Shown here: positions 1-8,584 of the stretch, one piece after another
Numbering within the stretch: the stretch's first letter is position 1
Layout of the letters: each line of letters opens with the position of its first letter
From: Ruania halotolerans
GTDB taxonomy: Bacteria; Actinomycetota; Actinomycetes; Actinomycetales; Beutenbergiaceae
Reading direction: 5' to 3'
DNA length: 64,000 bases
Assembly: GCF_021049285.1 (NCBI RefSeq)
Contig: NZ_CP088017.1
Span: 4,165,380 to 4,229,379 of the forward strand
The notes under the pieces: model-generated
Seen by the model: only the letters and a program-made list of their open reading frames with translations
What the model was told of the DNA's origin: nothing
Databases searched by the model: none
Program-made: the position numbers and the translations under genes

Positions 1-1306
1 GGAGGCCATCCACGCCGAGCGTGGTGCGCGCATTGACCAGCCCGCCGAAAACGGCAACACCGGCCGCCGAGCCGAGCGAGCGGGCGAACAGATTCGTTCC
101 GGTGACCGCTCCGCGCTGGCCCCAGTCGGCGCTCGTTTGTGCGGCGATCAGCGTGGGAGTCGCCGTCAGGCCCATGCCGACCCCGATCACGAAGCAGCAC
201 GCGCCCACCTGCCACAACTGGCTGCTCTCACCCAGCATCAGCGTGAGAGTCGCACCACCCACGACGATCCCCGACCCGAGCAGACCGGTGAACCGGAACC
301 CGAATCGCAGGTAGACCCGTCCGGAGAGGGTGGCCGCGATCGGCCAACCGAGGGTGAGTGCGGCGAGTGCGAAGCCGGCCATCAGGGGTCCGTAGCCCAG
401 CACTCCTTGGGCGTAAATCGGTACGTAGGTGGACAGCCCGAGCACGATCACGCCCACCATCAAGGAGGCGACGGTGGAGGCGCCGATGATGCGCTGGCGG
501 AGCACCCGCACGTTGAAGATCGGGTGCGCCGCCCGCCGTGCGTACAGCACGAAGGACAGCAGCAACAACAATGCGGCGACGAACAGCCCGATCGTGAGCG
601 GCGAGTCCCACCCCCACGTGCCTGCCTCCAGCAGCACCAGTACCAGCAGGGCGCTGCCGAGGGTCAGCAGCACGGCGCCGCGCACGTCGATCGGCTCGCG
701 TGGGCCGGACCTGCCCGGTTCCCGGAACCGCCGCCACAACAACACGGCGGCCGCCAATGCGAAAGGCACGTTGATCCAGAAGATCCACCGCCAGCTCACG
801 AACTCCGCGAAGACCCCGCCGAAGGTGGGCCCGGCCACCGAGGAGATCGCCCACACGCTGGCGAGGTAGCCCTGCGTCTTGGCGCGCTCGGCGAGGGTGT
901 AGATGTCGCTCGCGATGGTCATCGACATCGGGATGATCGCGCCCGCGCCGAGGCCCTGGATCACGCGGAACACGATCAGCGCCAGCATGCTCGGTGCGAG
1001 CGCGCACAGCACCGAGCCGAGCAGGAACAGACCGATCCCGGCCAGCATCACCCGCTTGCGGCCGAGCACGTCCGCGAGCCGGCCATACACCGGCACCGTG
1101 ACCGCCTGGGCAAGCGTGTAGCTGGAGAACAGCCAGGGCACCTGGTCGAAGGCACCCAGCTCGCGGGCGATCGTGGTGGAAGCGGTCGCGAGGATCGTGG
1201 CATCCAATGCGACCAGCGCGGCCGCCAGCATGAGCGCACCGAGGATCGGCCCGCGCTCGGAGCGCAGGCCGACGCCGACCGTGTTCGTGTGCTGGGCTGG
1301 GCTCAC
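1..1306 (-). CDS. DHA2-family MFS drug exporter (3' end outside window)
   Basis: Major facilitator of the 14-helix DHA2 (EmrB/QacA) family, expected to export lipophilic drugs or dyes across the cytoplasmic membrane in exchange for protons. The readable frame gives 435 codons with repeated hydrophobic helices, an early segment ALMLAAALVALDATI and the conserved MFS motif A loop GRLADVLGRKR after helix 2, as well as IQGLGAGAIIPMSM typical of the family. The gene runs off the left edge, so the C-terminus is missing. A GTG at 1306 (reading MSPAQHTNTV) is taken as start; another in-frame GTG lies two codons upstream, and neither has a strong ribosome binding site. No neighbouring regulator is visible, so the substrate is unknown. 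A long GC-driven ORF in another minus frame covers the same DNA and is not coding. Confidence 0.85.
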   Translation of the reverse strand, partial: MSPAQHTNTVGVGLRSERGPILGALMLAAALVALDATILATASTTIARELGAFDQVPWLFSSYTLAQAVTVPVYGRLADVLGRKRVMLAGIGLFLLGSVLCALAPSMLALIVFRVIQGLGAGAIIPMSMTIASDIYTLAERAKTQGYLASVWAISSVAGPTFGGVFAEFVSWRWIFWINVPFALAAAVLLWRRFREPGRSGPREPIDVRGAVLLTLGSALLVLVLLEAGTWGWDSPLTIGLFVAALLLLLSFVLYARRAAHPIFNVRVLRQRIIGASTVASLMVGVIVLGLSTYVPIYAQGVLGYGPLMAGFALAALTLGWPIAATLSGRVYLRFGFRFTGLLGSGIVVGGATLTLMLGESSQLWQVGACCFVIGVGMGLTATPTLIAAQTSADWGQRGAVTGTNLFARSLGSAAGVAVFGGLVNARTTLGVDGL

Positions 1307-1469
1307 CGGCACCAGTAAACACGGTCCCATCGGTCCCGCCGTCGTCGACTATATGGGCCACCCCCGGCCGGTGATGTGTGTGTGGTGTGTGTGTGTTGGG
1401 CCCTGCCCCACCTGAGGGTGGGGACCTCTGCCCCTGCCAGAACGGGCGCCGGACTCGCTAGGTTGAACT

Positions 1470-1892
1470 ATGCGCGCCGGCTCCCGTCCCCGTTCGTTGC
1501 CCCTGCTGGCAGCGCTCGTCATCCTGGCCGGTTTGAGTTCATGCGCGAGCGAACCGCCCGCCGAGGCGCCGATCGTTCAGGTGGAGGCGCAGGACTGGAC
1601 CGGTTGGCAGGAGGAACAACCCGAACCGGCGCCCGTGCAGACAGTCGAACTCAGTGAGGGCGGGACCTTCCAGGTGCCGACCGTCGGCGGAGAGGTCGTC
1701 TTCACCGTGCAGTCCATGACCGCCGACCGCGTCAGGCTGCGTACCGATACCGAACTGGCCCGCGGGACCGACAGCGGTGGCACCGACCTGAACGACCTCG
1801 ACACGCGCTTCGAGCTGACCCCTCGCGAACCGCTGGAACTCGCGACGCCGACGATGGACGGCGGCACCACGATCACGCTGACCTGGAGGTGA
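1470..1892 (+). CDS. Small secreted lipoprotein, function unknown
   Basis: 140-residue protein with a classic lipoprotein signal: basic N-terminus (MRAGSRPRS), hydrophobic stretch and lipobox LSSC at about residues 22-25, so Cys25 should be lipidated and the rest held on the outer face of the membrane. The mature part is short, acidic and beta-rich looking (QTVELSEGGTFQVPTVGGEVVF, ending TPTMDGGTTITLTWR), without a family I can name. It stands alone between the divergent exporter and the convergent FecB-like gene. Upstream, 1370-1400 is a GT-rich run and 1406-1423 a small GC hairpin; the promoter is not obvious. The coding call rests on the signal peptide and codon pattern. Confidence 0.7.
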   Translation: MRAGSRPRSLPLLAALVILAGLSSCASEPPAEAPIVQVEAQDWTGWQEEQPEPAPVQTVELSEGGTFQVPTVGGEVVFTVQSMTADRVRLRTDTELARGTDSGGTDLNDLDTRFELTPREPLELATPTMDGGTTITLTWR

Positions 1893-1895
1893 CGC

Positions 1896-1910
1896 TGCCC
1901 CTCCGGGGCA
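1896..1910. terminator. Small GC hairpin between convergent genes
   Basis: TGCCCC-tcc-GGGGCA, a perfect 6-bp stem with a 3-nt loop directly after the lipoprotein stop and before the convergent FecB-like stop. There is no U tract, which is common for actinobacterial terminators. Confidence 0.45.
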
Positions 1911-1919
1911 CCATCGCGA

Positions 1920-2927
1920 TCAGAAGGCGTCCGGGTAGAGACCTTCGGCGATCTGCCGCACGATCGAGATATTTCCCAGTGTTCCGGGGAACACGTCGGC
2001 ACTGGAGACCGCGATCAGGCGCCCCTCACGCACGGCGGGCATGTCCGGGAAGGTGGACTCAAGGAACTCCCGGGTGGCTGCCTCGTGCGCCTCGTCGTAC
2101 ACCGAGAAGACCAGCGCGTCCGGCTCCTCCGCGGCGAGCGACTCCGGTGAGATGGTTGCGGCGAAGAAGTCCGCGAACGCGGACTGATCGGGACCGTAGA
2201 CGTTGTCCGCGCCGGCCCGGCCGAGGATGTCGTATTCGATGCCGGCACCGATGGCCTGCAGTGTCGTGCCGTCCACGTACACCTGAGCCACGCGCAACGG
2301 CTCCACATCGGCCACCGCTGCCTCGACTTCATCGAGCTCTGCCTGGCTTTGCGCGATGAGCTCCGCGGCGGCATCCTCCACCCCGAAGATCATCCCGATG
2401 TTCTCCAGGTCGGTGAACAGATCGGTGACCTCACCGCCCATCCTGCGCTCCGCGCACCCGCCGGTGGCCACGTAGACAGCGGCCCCTGCCTGTTCGAGCT
2501 GGTCGATGCTGGCGAAACCCTGCTCGGCGGTGAACTCGTAGGTGGTGGGCGAGTAGACGAAGTCCGGCTCCACGGCCAGCAGGTCCTCACGACTGGGCGG
2601 CATCACACCACCGATCACCGGAACGTCGGCGGCCAGTGCCGCAACGTCGTCCGGCAATGCTTGCGACTCAGTCTGGGCCTGTCCGGCGAGGCGATCGGCG
2701 AGGCCGAGACGCAGCATCAATTCGGTCTGCGCCGGGTGCATTCCCACCACCGCCTCGGGGGCGCCCTCGATGACGACGTCCCGTCCGCAGTTCTCGACCG
2801 TCACCGCTTCCATCGTCGAGGTCTCTGGGGGAGCTGACGTGACGGCGGACCCGCACGCCGTCAGCAGCAGTGCAGCGGCCAGGGCGCCAGGTGCCAGGCG
2901 CGCGGAGGGGTGAGTGGGAACGTTCAT
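1920..2927 (-). CDS. FecB/BtuF-type ABC substrate-binding lipoprotein
   Basis: 335-residue periplasmic-binding-protein type 2 (class III) component that captures a metal-chelate (siderophore, haem or cobalamin type ligand) outside the cell and hands it to the FecCD-like permease encoded upstream. It starts with a lipoprotein signal whose lipobox is LLLTAC (about residues 20-25). The mature part has the two-lobed pattern of the family, with GMHPAQTELMLRLGLADRLAGQ in the first lobe and a C-terminal segment with ISIVRQIAEGLYP. The ATG overlaps the stop of the ATPase gene by 4 bp, so it is the last gene of a permease-ATPase-binding protein operon; the binding protein being last is a less common order. 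The ligand cannot be told from sequence; the Fur-like box upstream of the operon favours an iron or other metal chelate. Confidence 0.88.
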   Translation of the reverse strand: MNVPTHPSARLAPGALAAALLLTACGSAVTSAPPETSTMEAVTVENCGRDVVIEGAPEAVVGMHPAQTELMLRLGLADRLAGQAQTESQALPDDVAALAADVPVIGGVMPPSREDLLAVEPDFVYSPTTYEFTAEQGFASIDQLEQAGAAVYVATGGCAERRMGGEVTDLFTDLENIGMIFGVEDAAAELIAQSQAELDEVEAAVADVEPLRVAQVYVDGTTLQAIGAGIEYDILGRAGADNVYGPDQSAFADFFAATISPESLAAEEPDALVFSVYDEAHEAATREFLESTFPDMPAVREGRLIAVSSADVFPGTLGNISIVRQIAEGLYPDAF

Positions 2928-3787
2928 GACGGAACCGTGCTTTCTGTGGAAGGTTCAACGGTCGCGCCAGCAGGGGCGCGGGGAGCGGGGTCGAATGGGC
3001 GAAAGGCGAAGACGGGCTCACCTGGCTCACCCAGTACGCGCACATCCACGGCGAACGTGCCGCGGATGAGGTCCGGGGTGAACACGTCAACCGGCGGACC
3101 GGCAGCAACAATGCGCCCCTGCGCGAGCACCACGACGTGGTCGCAGTACTGAGCCGCGAGGTTCAGATCGTGCAGGGCCGCGATCACCGTGCGCCCGAGG
3201 TTGCGGACGGTGCTCATCAGCTCGTGCTGATGACTGATGTCGAGGTGGTTGCTCGGCTCATCGAGCACGAGAACCGGGCTCTCCTGGGCGAGAGCGCGAG
3301 CGAGCATCACGCGCTGCCGCTGCCCTCCGGAGAGCGTGGCGACCATCCGGTCACTCAGATCGGTGATCTCCGCGCGGCGCATTGCCTCGTCCACGATGCG
3401 CAGATCCTCGGCAGTGTCCCGGCCGAACGAGGCGTGGTGCGGCGCGCGACCGAGTGCCACCGTCTCGGCCACACTGAGATCAAAGTCGGTCGGTGGGTCC
3501 TGCAGCATCACCGCCACCGCTCGCGCCGCCTGCCGGCCGCTGAGACTCTGCACGTTCCGGCCCCCGATACGCACGGTGCCCTGCCTCGGCTTCAGCGCCC
3601 GGTACAGCGTGCGCAGCAGGGAGGACTTCCCGCTCCCGTTCGGCCCCACGAGGCCCACCACCGTCCCCGGTTCCACGAGCAGCGAGGCGCGGCGCACCAC
3701 GTCCTGCCCGCCGAGGGTCACCGTCACGCCGTCAAATTCCACCGTCATCGGTGCTCCCATGTCTGAGCCCGCCGGCGCCTCACTCAT
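2924..3787 (-). CDS. FecE/FhuC-type ABC transporter ATPase
   Basis: 287-residue nucleotide-binding subunit of the chelate importer. Walker A GPNGSGKSS lies at about residue 49, the Q-loop follows (AVMLQDPPTDFD), the ABC signature is LSGGQRQR, Walker B is PVLVLDEP, and the switch histidine is in VIAALHDLNLAAQYCDHV. These are the full set for an active ATPase and the sequence around them is of the FecE/HmuV class. The gene overlaps the permease gene upstream and the binding-protein gene downstream by 4 bp each, indicating translational coupling. A C-terminal extension after the core domain (about residues 235-287) is proline/glutamate-rich and family-variable. Confidence 0.9.
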   Translation of the reverse strand: MSEAPAGSDMGAPMTVEFDGVTVTLGGQDVVRRASLLVEPGTVVGLVGPNGSGKSSLLRTLYRALKPRQGTVRIGGRNVQSLSGRQAARAVAVMLQDPPTDFDLSVAETVALGRAPHHASFGRDTAEDLRIVDEAMRRAEITDLSDRMVATLSGGQRQRVMLARALAQESPVLVLDEPSNHLDISHQHELMSTVRNLGRTVIAALHDLNLAAQYCDHVVVLAQGRIVAAGPPVDVFTPDLIRGTFAVDVRVLGEPGEPVFAFRPFDPAPRAPAGATVEPSTESTVPS

Positions 3788-4914
3788 CGGCCGAACCCCG
3801 CCCGCTCGGCACCGCTGCGGCGCATCAGCCAGAGGAAGAACGGCGCGCCCACGAACGCGGTCAGGATGCCCAGCGGGATCTCCGTCGGCGCGGCGACGGT
3901 GCGCGCCAGCAGATCCGCAGCCATCAGGAAGACTGCGCCACCGAGAACTGCCACCGGCAGCATCCGCCGGTGATCGGCACCGACCGCAATGCGCGCGATG
4001 TGCGGCACGACCAACCCCACGAACCCGATCCCACCGGCCACGGACACCACCGATCCGGTCAGCAGCGAGGCCACCACCAGCAGGATCGCCCGCAGCCGGG
4101 CAGCATCCACCCCGAGGGAGACGGCGGACTCATCCCCGGTCATCAGCGCGTTCAGCGACCGCGCCAACAGCGCCGCGACCACACACCCCACCACCAACGC
4201 CACGGCCGGTCCGATCAGGCTCGACATCGTCGCCGCCGACACGCTGCCCAGGAGGAAGAACAGCACGCTCACCACATTCTGGGCGTCCGTGGAGATCGTC
4301 AGATAACTCGTCACCGCGCTGAACAGCGTGCCCAGCGCCACGCCCGACAGGATCATCCGAGTCGGCGACAGTGCGCCGTCCTTACGGGCGAGCGCCGCCA
4401 CACACACGCACGCCACCAGCGCCCCGGCGAACGCGGCCACGTTCAGCGACAAACCACCGACTGCCGCGGAGCCGAGCACGATCACCAGGACGGCACCGAC
4501 GCTGGCACCGGAGGACACACCCAGGATGTACGGCTCGGCGAGCGGGTTCCGCACGGTGACCTGCATCAACGCCCCGGCCAGGGACAGCCCGGCCCCAGCC
4601 AACCCCGCCAGCAGCGCCCGCGGCAGCCGGAACTGCCACACCGCCTGGTCCTGCAACACGGTCAGCGAGCCGTCCGACATCCACGGCGCACCAGGCACCA
4701 GATGCCCGATCACGATCTTCGCAGCCTGCACGGCCGTGACCTCCACTGAACCCACCGCACCCGAAACCACGATCAGCAGCGCTGCCGTCACGGTCAGCAA
4801 GGCGCAGAGCAACGCCGTCCGCCGGGCGCGACGCGTGCCGGGACGCCCAGGCCGCTCGCCCACATTGCTGCGGCGAGGCGAGCGTGCCTCGATCACGGAT
4901 GAATGGCTGGTCAC
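3784..4914 (-). CDS. FecCD/BtuC-type ABC permease
   Basis: 376-residue membrane subunit of the chelate importer with about ten hydrophobic helices, including the family landmarks RLPRALLAGLAGAGLSLAGALMQ (coupling region of FecCD) and GGIGFVGLVVPHIARIAVG near the C-terminal third. The chosen start is a GTG at 4914; the first 30 residues are basic and cytoplasmic. It is the first gene of the three-gene operon and faces the exporter-type ABC pair, with only 53 bp between the two start codons. That short gap contains a Fur-like box, so both arms are probably controlled together. Confidence 0.9.
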   Translation of the reverse strand: MTSHSSVIEARSPRRSNVGERPGRPGTRRARRTALLCALLTVTAALLIVVSGAVGSVEVTAVQAAKIVIGHLVPGAPWMSDGSLTVLQDQAVWQFRLPRALLAGLAGAGLSLAGALMQVTVRNPLAEPYILGVSSGASVGAVLVIVLGSAAVGGLSLNVAAFAGALVACVCVAALARKDGALSPTRMILSGVALGTLFSAVTSYLTISTDAQNVVSVLFFLLGSVSAATMSSLIGPAVALVVGCVVAALLARSLNALMTGDESAVSLGVDAARLRAILLVVASLLTGSVVSVAGGIGFVGLVVPHIARIAVGADHRRMLPVAVLGGAVFLMAADLLARTVAAPTEIPLGILTAFVGAPFFLWLMRRSGAERAGFGR

Positions 4915-4929
4915 GGGACGCGACTATAG

Positions 4930-4944
4930 TGATACCGATTCTCA
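4930..4944. promoter_or_regulatory. Fur/Zur-like 7-1-7 box in divergent promoter
   Basis: TGATACCGATTCTCA matches the classic Fur 7-1-7 pattern TGATAAT-N-ATTATCA at 11 of 14 informative positions. It lies between two divergent metal-chelate transport arms, where a metal-dependent repressor would be expected. It does not match the DtxR/IdeR iron box. The assignment is by motif only. Confidence 0.45.
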
Positions 4945-4967
4945 TCGCCAAATGGAGCGACGCCGTC

Positions 4968-6737
4968 ATGATGATCGACGCGAACATCGCGCCCTATGCC
5001 CGCCAGGCGTGGCCACGACTGGCCGGTACGGCAGCGATCACGCTGCTCGCCTCCGGCGCCTCGATCGGCGCTGCCTTCGCGATGGCCGCCGCCTTCACGC
5101 ACATCCTCACCACCGGTGGCACGCTCCCCATCGGAGCCCTGACGGCGGCCGTCGCCTTACTCCTGCTCCGCGCTTTGCTGCTCTGGTCACGGGACCTCTC
5201 CGCCCTGCACACCGGCACGGTGATCGCGCGTACGATCCGGGAGCGCCTACTCCGCCACATCGTGGCGCTCGGCCCCGGGCACCGGTGGCCGGGTGGGCGG
5301 GCGAGTGCGCACCTGGCGGCGGTGGATGGCTGCGAGCACCTCAAGGGCTACCTGGGCAACTATCTCCCCCAGGCCCTGGCCGCCGTGCTGGTGCCCGCCA
5401 CGTTGACCATCGTGCTGTTCGTGCGCGATCCGGCCGTCGCGGTCGTGGTGATCATCGCGGTGGCAACCGTCCCGCTGGCGCACCGGATCACCAAGCGGTT
5501 ACTCGGCGAACGCGCTGCGGCGCACTGGCAGGCCTATGACCGGTACGCGGCTCGGGTGAGCGACAACATCGCCGGGATCGCCACGTTGGCCGGATTCGGC
5601 GCAGCCGAGCGGCGCGGGGATCGCCTCGCCCGTGATGCCGAGACCCTCCGGGCCGCCACCACGGCGAATATGAACGTCTCCCTCTCCACCTATGTGCTCA
5701 CCTCCGCGGCCATGCTGCTCGGCACGTCAGGCGCCACTCTGCTCGCCGCCTGGCACGCCGCCGAAGGGCGCCTCTCCCCGGGAGACGTGCTGCTCGTGCT
5801 CTTCCTGGCGGCGGAGTGCTTCCGGCCGCTGCAGGATCTGCAGAACTACTGGCATGAGGGGTTCTACGGACTGGCGGCAGCGGGTTCGATCAACCGCATC
5901 CTGGCCACCGAGCCACAGGTGACGTCGGCTCCCGATGCGGTGCCGGTCGACCTCGCCGGCCCTCCCGGGCTACGACTGCGGGAGGTGAGCTTCACCTATC
6001 CCGGGACCGATCGGCCGAGTCTGGAAAAGGTCACGGCGACGATCCCGGCGGGGCGGACCACGGCGCTGGTAGGCGCCAGCGGGGCCGGGAAGACCACTCT
6101 CACGGCGCTCCTGCTCCGCGATGCGGATCCGGACAACGGGTCCGTGGAGCTCACTACCGAGACCGGTAGCCACGACCTGCGGCGGATCCCGCTGGATCAG
6201 GTCCGCCAGATCAGCGCCCGGGTGAGCCAGGACGTGGTGCTGATGGAGGGAACAGTGGAGGAGAACGTGCGGCTGGCAGCCCCCGAATCGGCCACGGAAG
6301 GTCAGGTCCACGCGGCCCTGGACACAGCTCAGGTGACGCCATTCCTGGCGGAGTTGCCCGCCGGCCCGCAGAGCAACGTCGGCGAGGGCGGGACGAATCT
6401 CTCCGGTGGTCAGCGCCAGCGGGTGGCTTTGGCGCGCGCACTCGTGCAGGGGGCGCCGTTGCTCGTCCTCGACGAGGCCACCAGCGCCCTGGACGGGGAG
6501 AACGAGGCACTGATCAGTGCCGCGGTCCGCTCGTCAGATCGTTCGCGGACCACGGTGGTGATCGCCCATCGGCTCTCCACGGTGGCCCAGGCCGATCACG
6601 TGATCGTGCTCGGTGAGGGGCGGGTGCTCGAAGAGGGCAGCCCCGCCGAACTCGAGACCCGCCCGGAGGGGGCGTGGACCGCCATGGTGCGCGCACAACG
6701 TATCGCCGACGGCGGCCCTCGCGAGGTGGTCTCATGA
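4968..6737 (+). CDS. Exporter-fold ABC protein (TMD-NBD), metallophore locus
   Basis: 589-residue half-transporter with six N-terminal membrane helices and a C-terminal nucleotide-binding domain. Walker A is VGASGAGKTT (about residue 365), the signature NLSGGQRQR, Walker B LLVLDEATSALD and the H-loop VIAHRLSTV; all key residues are present. The ATG at 4968 has a GGAG 10 nt upstream and starts MMIDANIAPYARQ; a longer in-frame start 84 bp upstream would overlap the divergent permease gene and is rejected. It overlaps the next ABC gene by ATGA, so the two should form a heterodimer. Because it sits opposite a FecBCD-like operon, the pair may be an IrtAB/YbtPQ-like importer of a metal chelate in spite of its exporter fold; CydDC-type export is the alternative. 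Confidence 0.88.
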   Translation: MMIDANIAPYARQAWPRLAGTAAITLLASGASIGAAFAMAAAFTHILTTGGTLPIGALTAAVALLLLRALLLWSRDLSALHTGTVIARTIRERLLRHIVALGPGHRWPGGRASAHLAAVDGCEHLKGYLGNYLPQALAAVLVPATLTIVLFVRDPAVAVVVIIAVATVPLAHRITKRLLGERAAAHWQAYDRYAARVSDNIAGIATLAGFGAAERRGDRLARDAETLRAATTANMNVSLSTYVLTSAAMLLGTSGATLLAAWHAAEGRLSPGDVLLVLFLAAECFRPLQDLQNYWHEGFYGLAAAGSINRILATEPQVTSAPDAVPVDLAGPPGLRLREVSFTYPGTDRPSLEKVTATIPAGRTTALVGASGAGKTTLTALLLRDADPDNGSVELTTETGSHDLRRIPLDQVRQISARVSQDVVLMEGTVEENVRLAAPESATEGQVHAALDTAQVTPFLAELPAGPQSNVGEGGTNLSGGQRQRVALARALVQGAPLLVLDEATSALDGENEALISAAVRSSDRSRTTVVIAHRLSTVAQADHVIVLGEGRVLEEGSPAELETRPEGAWTAMVRAQRIADGGPREVVS

Positions 6738-8584
6738 GTCGCCTCATGTGGGGCACATCAGGGCAGGGGGCGCCTCCGCAGGGCGTGCGGCTCGACGACG
6801 TCCGCGCCCTGGGCGTGGTACTCGCCGGCTGGCGGGGGTGGTACGTGGCCGCGTTGGCGTGGAACGCGCTCGTACATGTGGCCGCCGCGGTGGCCGCCGG
6901 CGCGGCGGCCTATGCAGTGGCTGCCGCGGTGACGGGGGCAGCCCGGGGCAGCGAGGTGGCACTAGCGCTGCCGACGGTGCTGGTGCTTGGCGCCACCCTG
7001 GTGCGCAGCGTGGCGGTCTGGCAGGAGGCCTACACCAGCCACGACGTTGCCTTCCGGGTGCTGGCGCGCGTGCGCGCCTGGGTGTTCGCCGGACTCGCAC
7101 GGATCGCTCCCGGCGGAGTCGCCCGGCGCCGGACGGGTGATCTGGCGACGATCAGCACGAATGACTCCGAGGCCCTGGAGATCTTCCTCGCGCACTCCTC
7201 GCTCTACATCATCGGCCGGTTCGTGGCCACACCGCTGATCGTGGTGGGTCTGGCGGTGATCAGCCTGCCCGCGGCTCTGGTGACGCTTCCGTTCCTGGCA
7301 CTGGCCTGGCTCGTTCCGCTCGCGGCGCGGCGTAGTGCCCGGGAGCAGGGGCGCCGGGCGCGTGCGGTGACGGCCGAGATCGGCGCCGATATGCAGGAGA
7401 ACGTGGGGGCGGTGCGGGAGATCACCGCGTTCGGGCTGCTTGATGATCGACTGCGCCGTCTGGGCGATCAGCAGACCCGGCTCTGGCGCGCACAGCGCGC
7501 CACCACCGTGCGTACGGGGGTGGAGACCGCCGTCGGGGGTGTCCTCTCCTCCCTGGTGGTGGTGGCCGCGACCGTCGTGGCTGTGCGTGAGGTGACCGCG
7601 GGCCGGCTGGCCATCGAATGGCTGCCGGTGGTGGCCGCGGTGGCCGGTACCACGCCCAGTGCGATCGCACAGTGGGCCGCCACTACCCGGCATTACGGCA
7701 ACACTGCCGCGGCGGCGCGGCGGATCGAGGAGATTCTGGATGCCCCCGACCCGCTCCCGGTTGCTCCTGGTGCTGCTGTGCCTGGCGCCACCACAGCTGA
7801 GGGACGCGGTGCCCTCGCAGGATCGCCGGATCGCGTGAACGCACCCCACATCCAGGTGGAGTCGGTGACCTACAGCTGGCCCGGCGCTCCGCGCCCTGCC
7901 GTCCGGGACGTCAGCGTGGTGGTCCGGGCCGGAGAGACCGTCGCACTGGCAGGTGCCAGCGGTGCGGGCAAGTCCACCCTCGGCGCGCTGCTCGCCCGCT
8001 GGTACGACCCGGACGAGGGCCGCATCCTGGTGGGTGGCACCGATCTGCGCGCCCTCGATCGCACCACCCGGTCGAGCACGGTTTCGCTGGTGCCGCAGGA
8101 GCCGTACCTGTTCGCCGAGTCGGTGCGGGAGAACCTCACTCTTGCGGTGCCACACGACCTTCCCGACAACGCGTTATGGGAGGCGTTGGAGCGCACCCGG
8201 GCGGCCGAGGTGGTGCGCCGCCTTCCGGATGGGCTGGACACGGTACTCGCCGACCGCGGGCGAAGCCTGTCCGGTGGCGAGCGGCAACGCCTGGCCCTCG
8301 CTCGGGCAGCCCTGCGGCGGCCGCAGGTGCTCATCCTGGACGAGGCCGTCAGCCAGCTCGACGCCCACAACGAGGTCGCGCTGCGGGAGAGCCTGATCGG
8401 CACCGCCACCACCACGGTGATCATCGCGCACCGGCTCAGCACCCTGGTGACCACGCCGCGAGTGCTCGTGCTCGAGGGCGGCGCGCTGGTGGGCGACGGT
8501 CCGCACGATGAACTACTGACCGAGTGCGAGGCGTACCGGCGCCTGGTGCTCCCTCAATTGACCCTGAACAGAGAGGACCCCTGA
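6734..8584 (+). CDS. Exporter-fold ABC protein, partner subunit
   Basis: 616-residue TMD-NBD half-transporter, partner of the upstream gene. The start ATG at 6734 (MSRLMWGTSGQG) overlaps the upstream stop and has GAGGTGG just before it. Six hydrophobic helices precede a spacer rich in Pro/Ala (about residues 335-375) and the NBD with Walker A LAGASGAGKST, Q-loop LVPQEPYLF, signature SLSGGERQR, Walker B VLILDEAVSQLD and H-loop VIIAHRLST. The Walker B glutamate is kept but the following D-loop reads SQLD rather than SALD. Both NBDs look competent. The two subunits are clearly paralogous but well diverged, as in IrtA/IrtB and YbtP/YbtQ heterodimers; no siderophore-interacting reductase domain is fused to either. 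Confidence 0.88.
   Translation: MSRLMWGTSGQGAPPQGVRLDDVRALGVVLAGWRGWYVAALAWNALVHVAAAVAAGAAAYAVAAAVTGAARGSEVALALPTVLVLGATLVRSVAVWQEAYTSHDVAFRVLARVRAWVFAGLARIAPGGVARRRTGDLATISTNDSEALEIFLAHSSLYIIGRFVATPLIVVGLAVISLPAALVTLPFLALAWLVPLAARRSAREQGRRARAVTAEIGADMQENVGAVREITAFGLLDDRLRRLGDQQTRLWRAQRATTVRTGVETAVGGVLSSLVVVAATVVAVREVTAGRLAIEWLPVVAAVAGTTPSAIAQWAATTRHYGNTAAAARRIEEILDAPDPLPVAPGAAVPGATTAEGRGALAGSPDRVNAPHIQVESVTYSWPGAPRPAVRDVSVVVRAGETVALAGASGAGKSTLGALLARWYDPDEGRILVGGTDLRALDRTTRSSTVSLVPQEPYLFAESVRENLTLAVPHDLPDNALWEALERTRAAEVVRRLPDGLDTVLADRGRSLSGGERQRLALARAALRRPQVLILDEAVSQLDAHNEVALRESLIGTATTTVIIAHRLSTLVTTPRVLVLEGGALVGDGPHDELLTECEAYRRLVLPQLTLNREDP

Noticed and set aside
137-1361. Long ORFs over the truncated exporter (plus frame 137-1318 and minus frame 228-1361)
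   Set aside because: Their translations are Arg/Pro/His-rich without motifs; the remaining minus frame gives a clear DHA2 transporter with motif A.
1370-1423. GT-rich run followed by a hairpin, considered as a repeat element or riboswitch
   Set aside because: Too short and without known consensus; probably promoter-region sequence.
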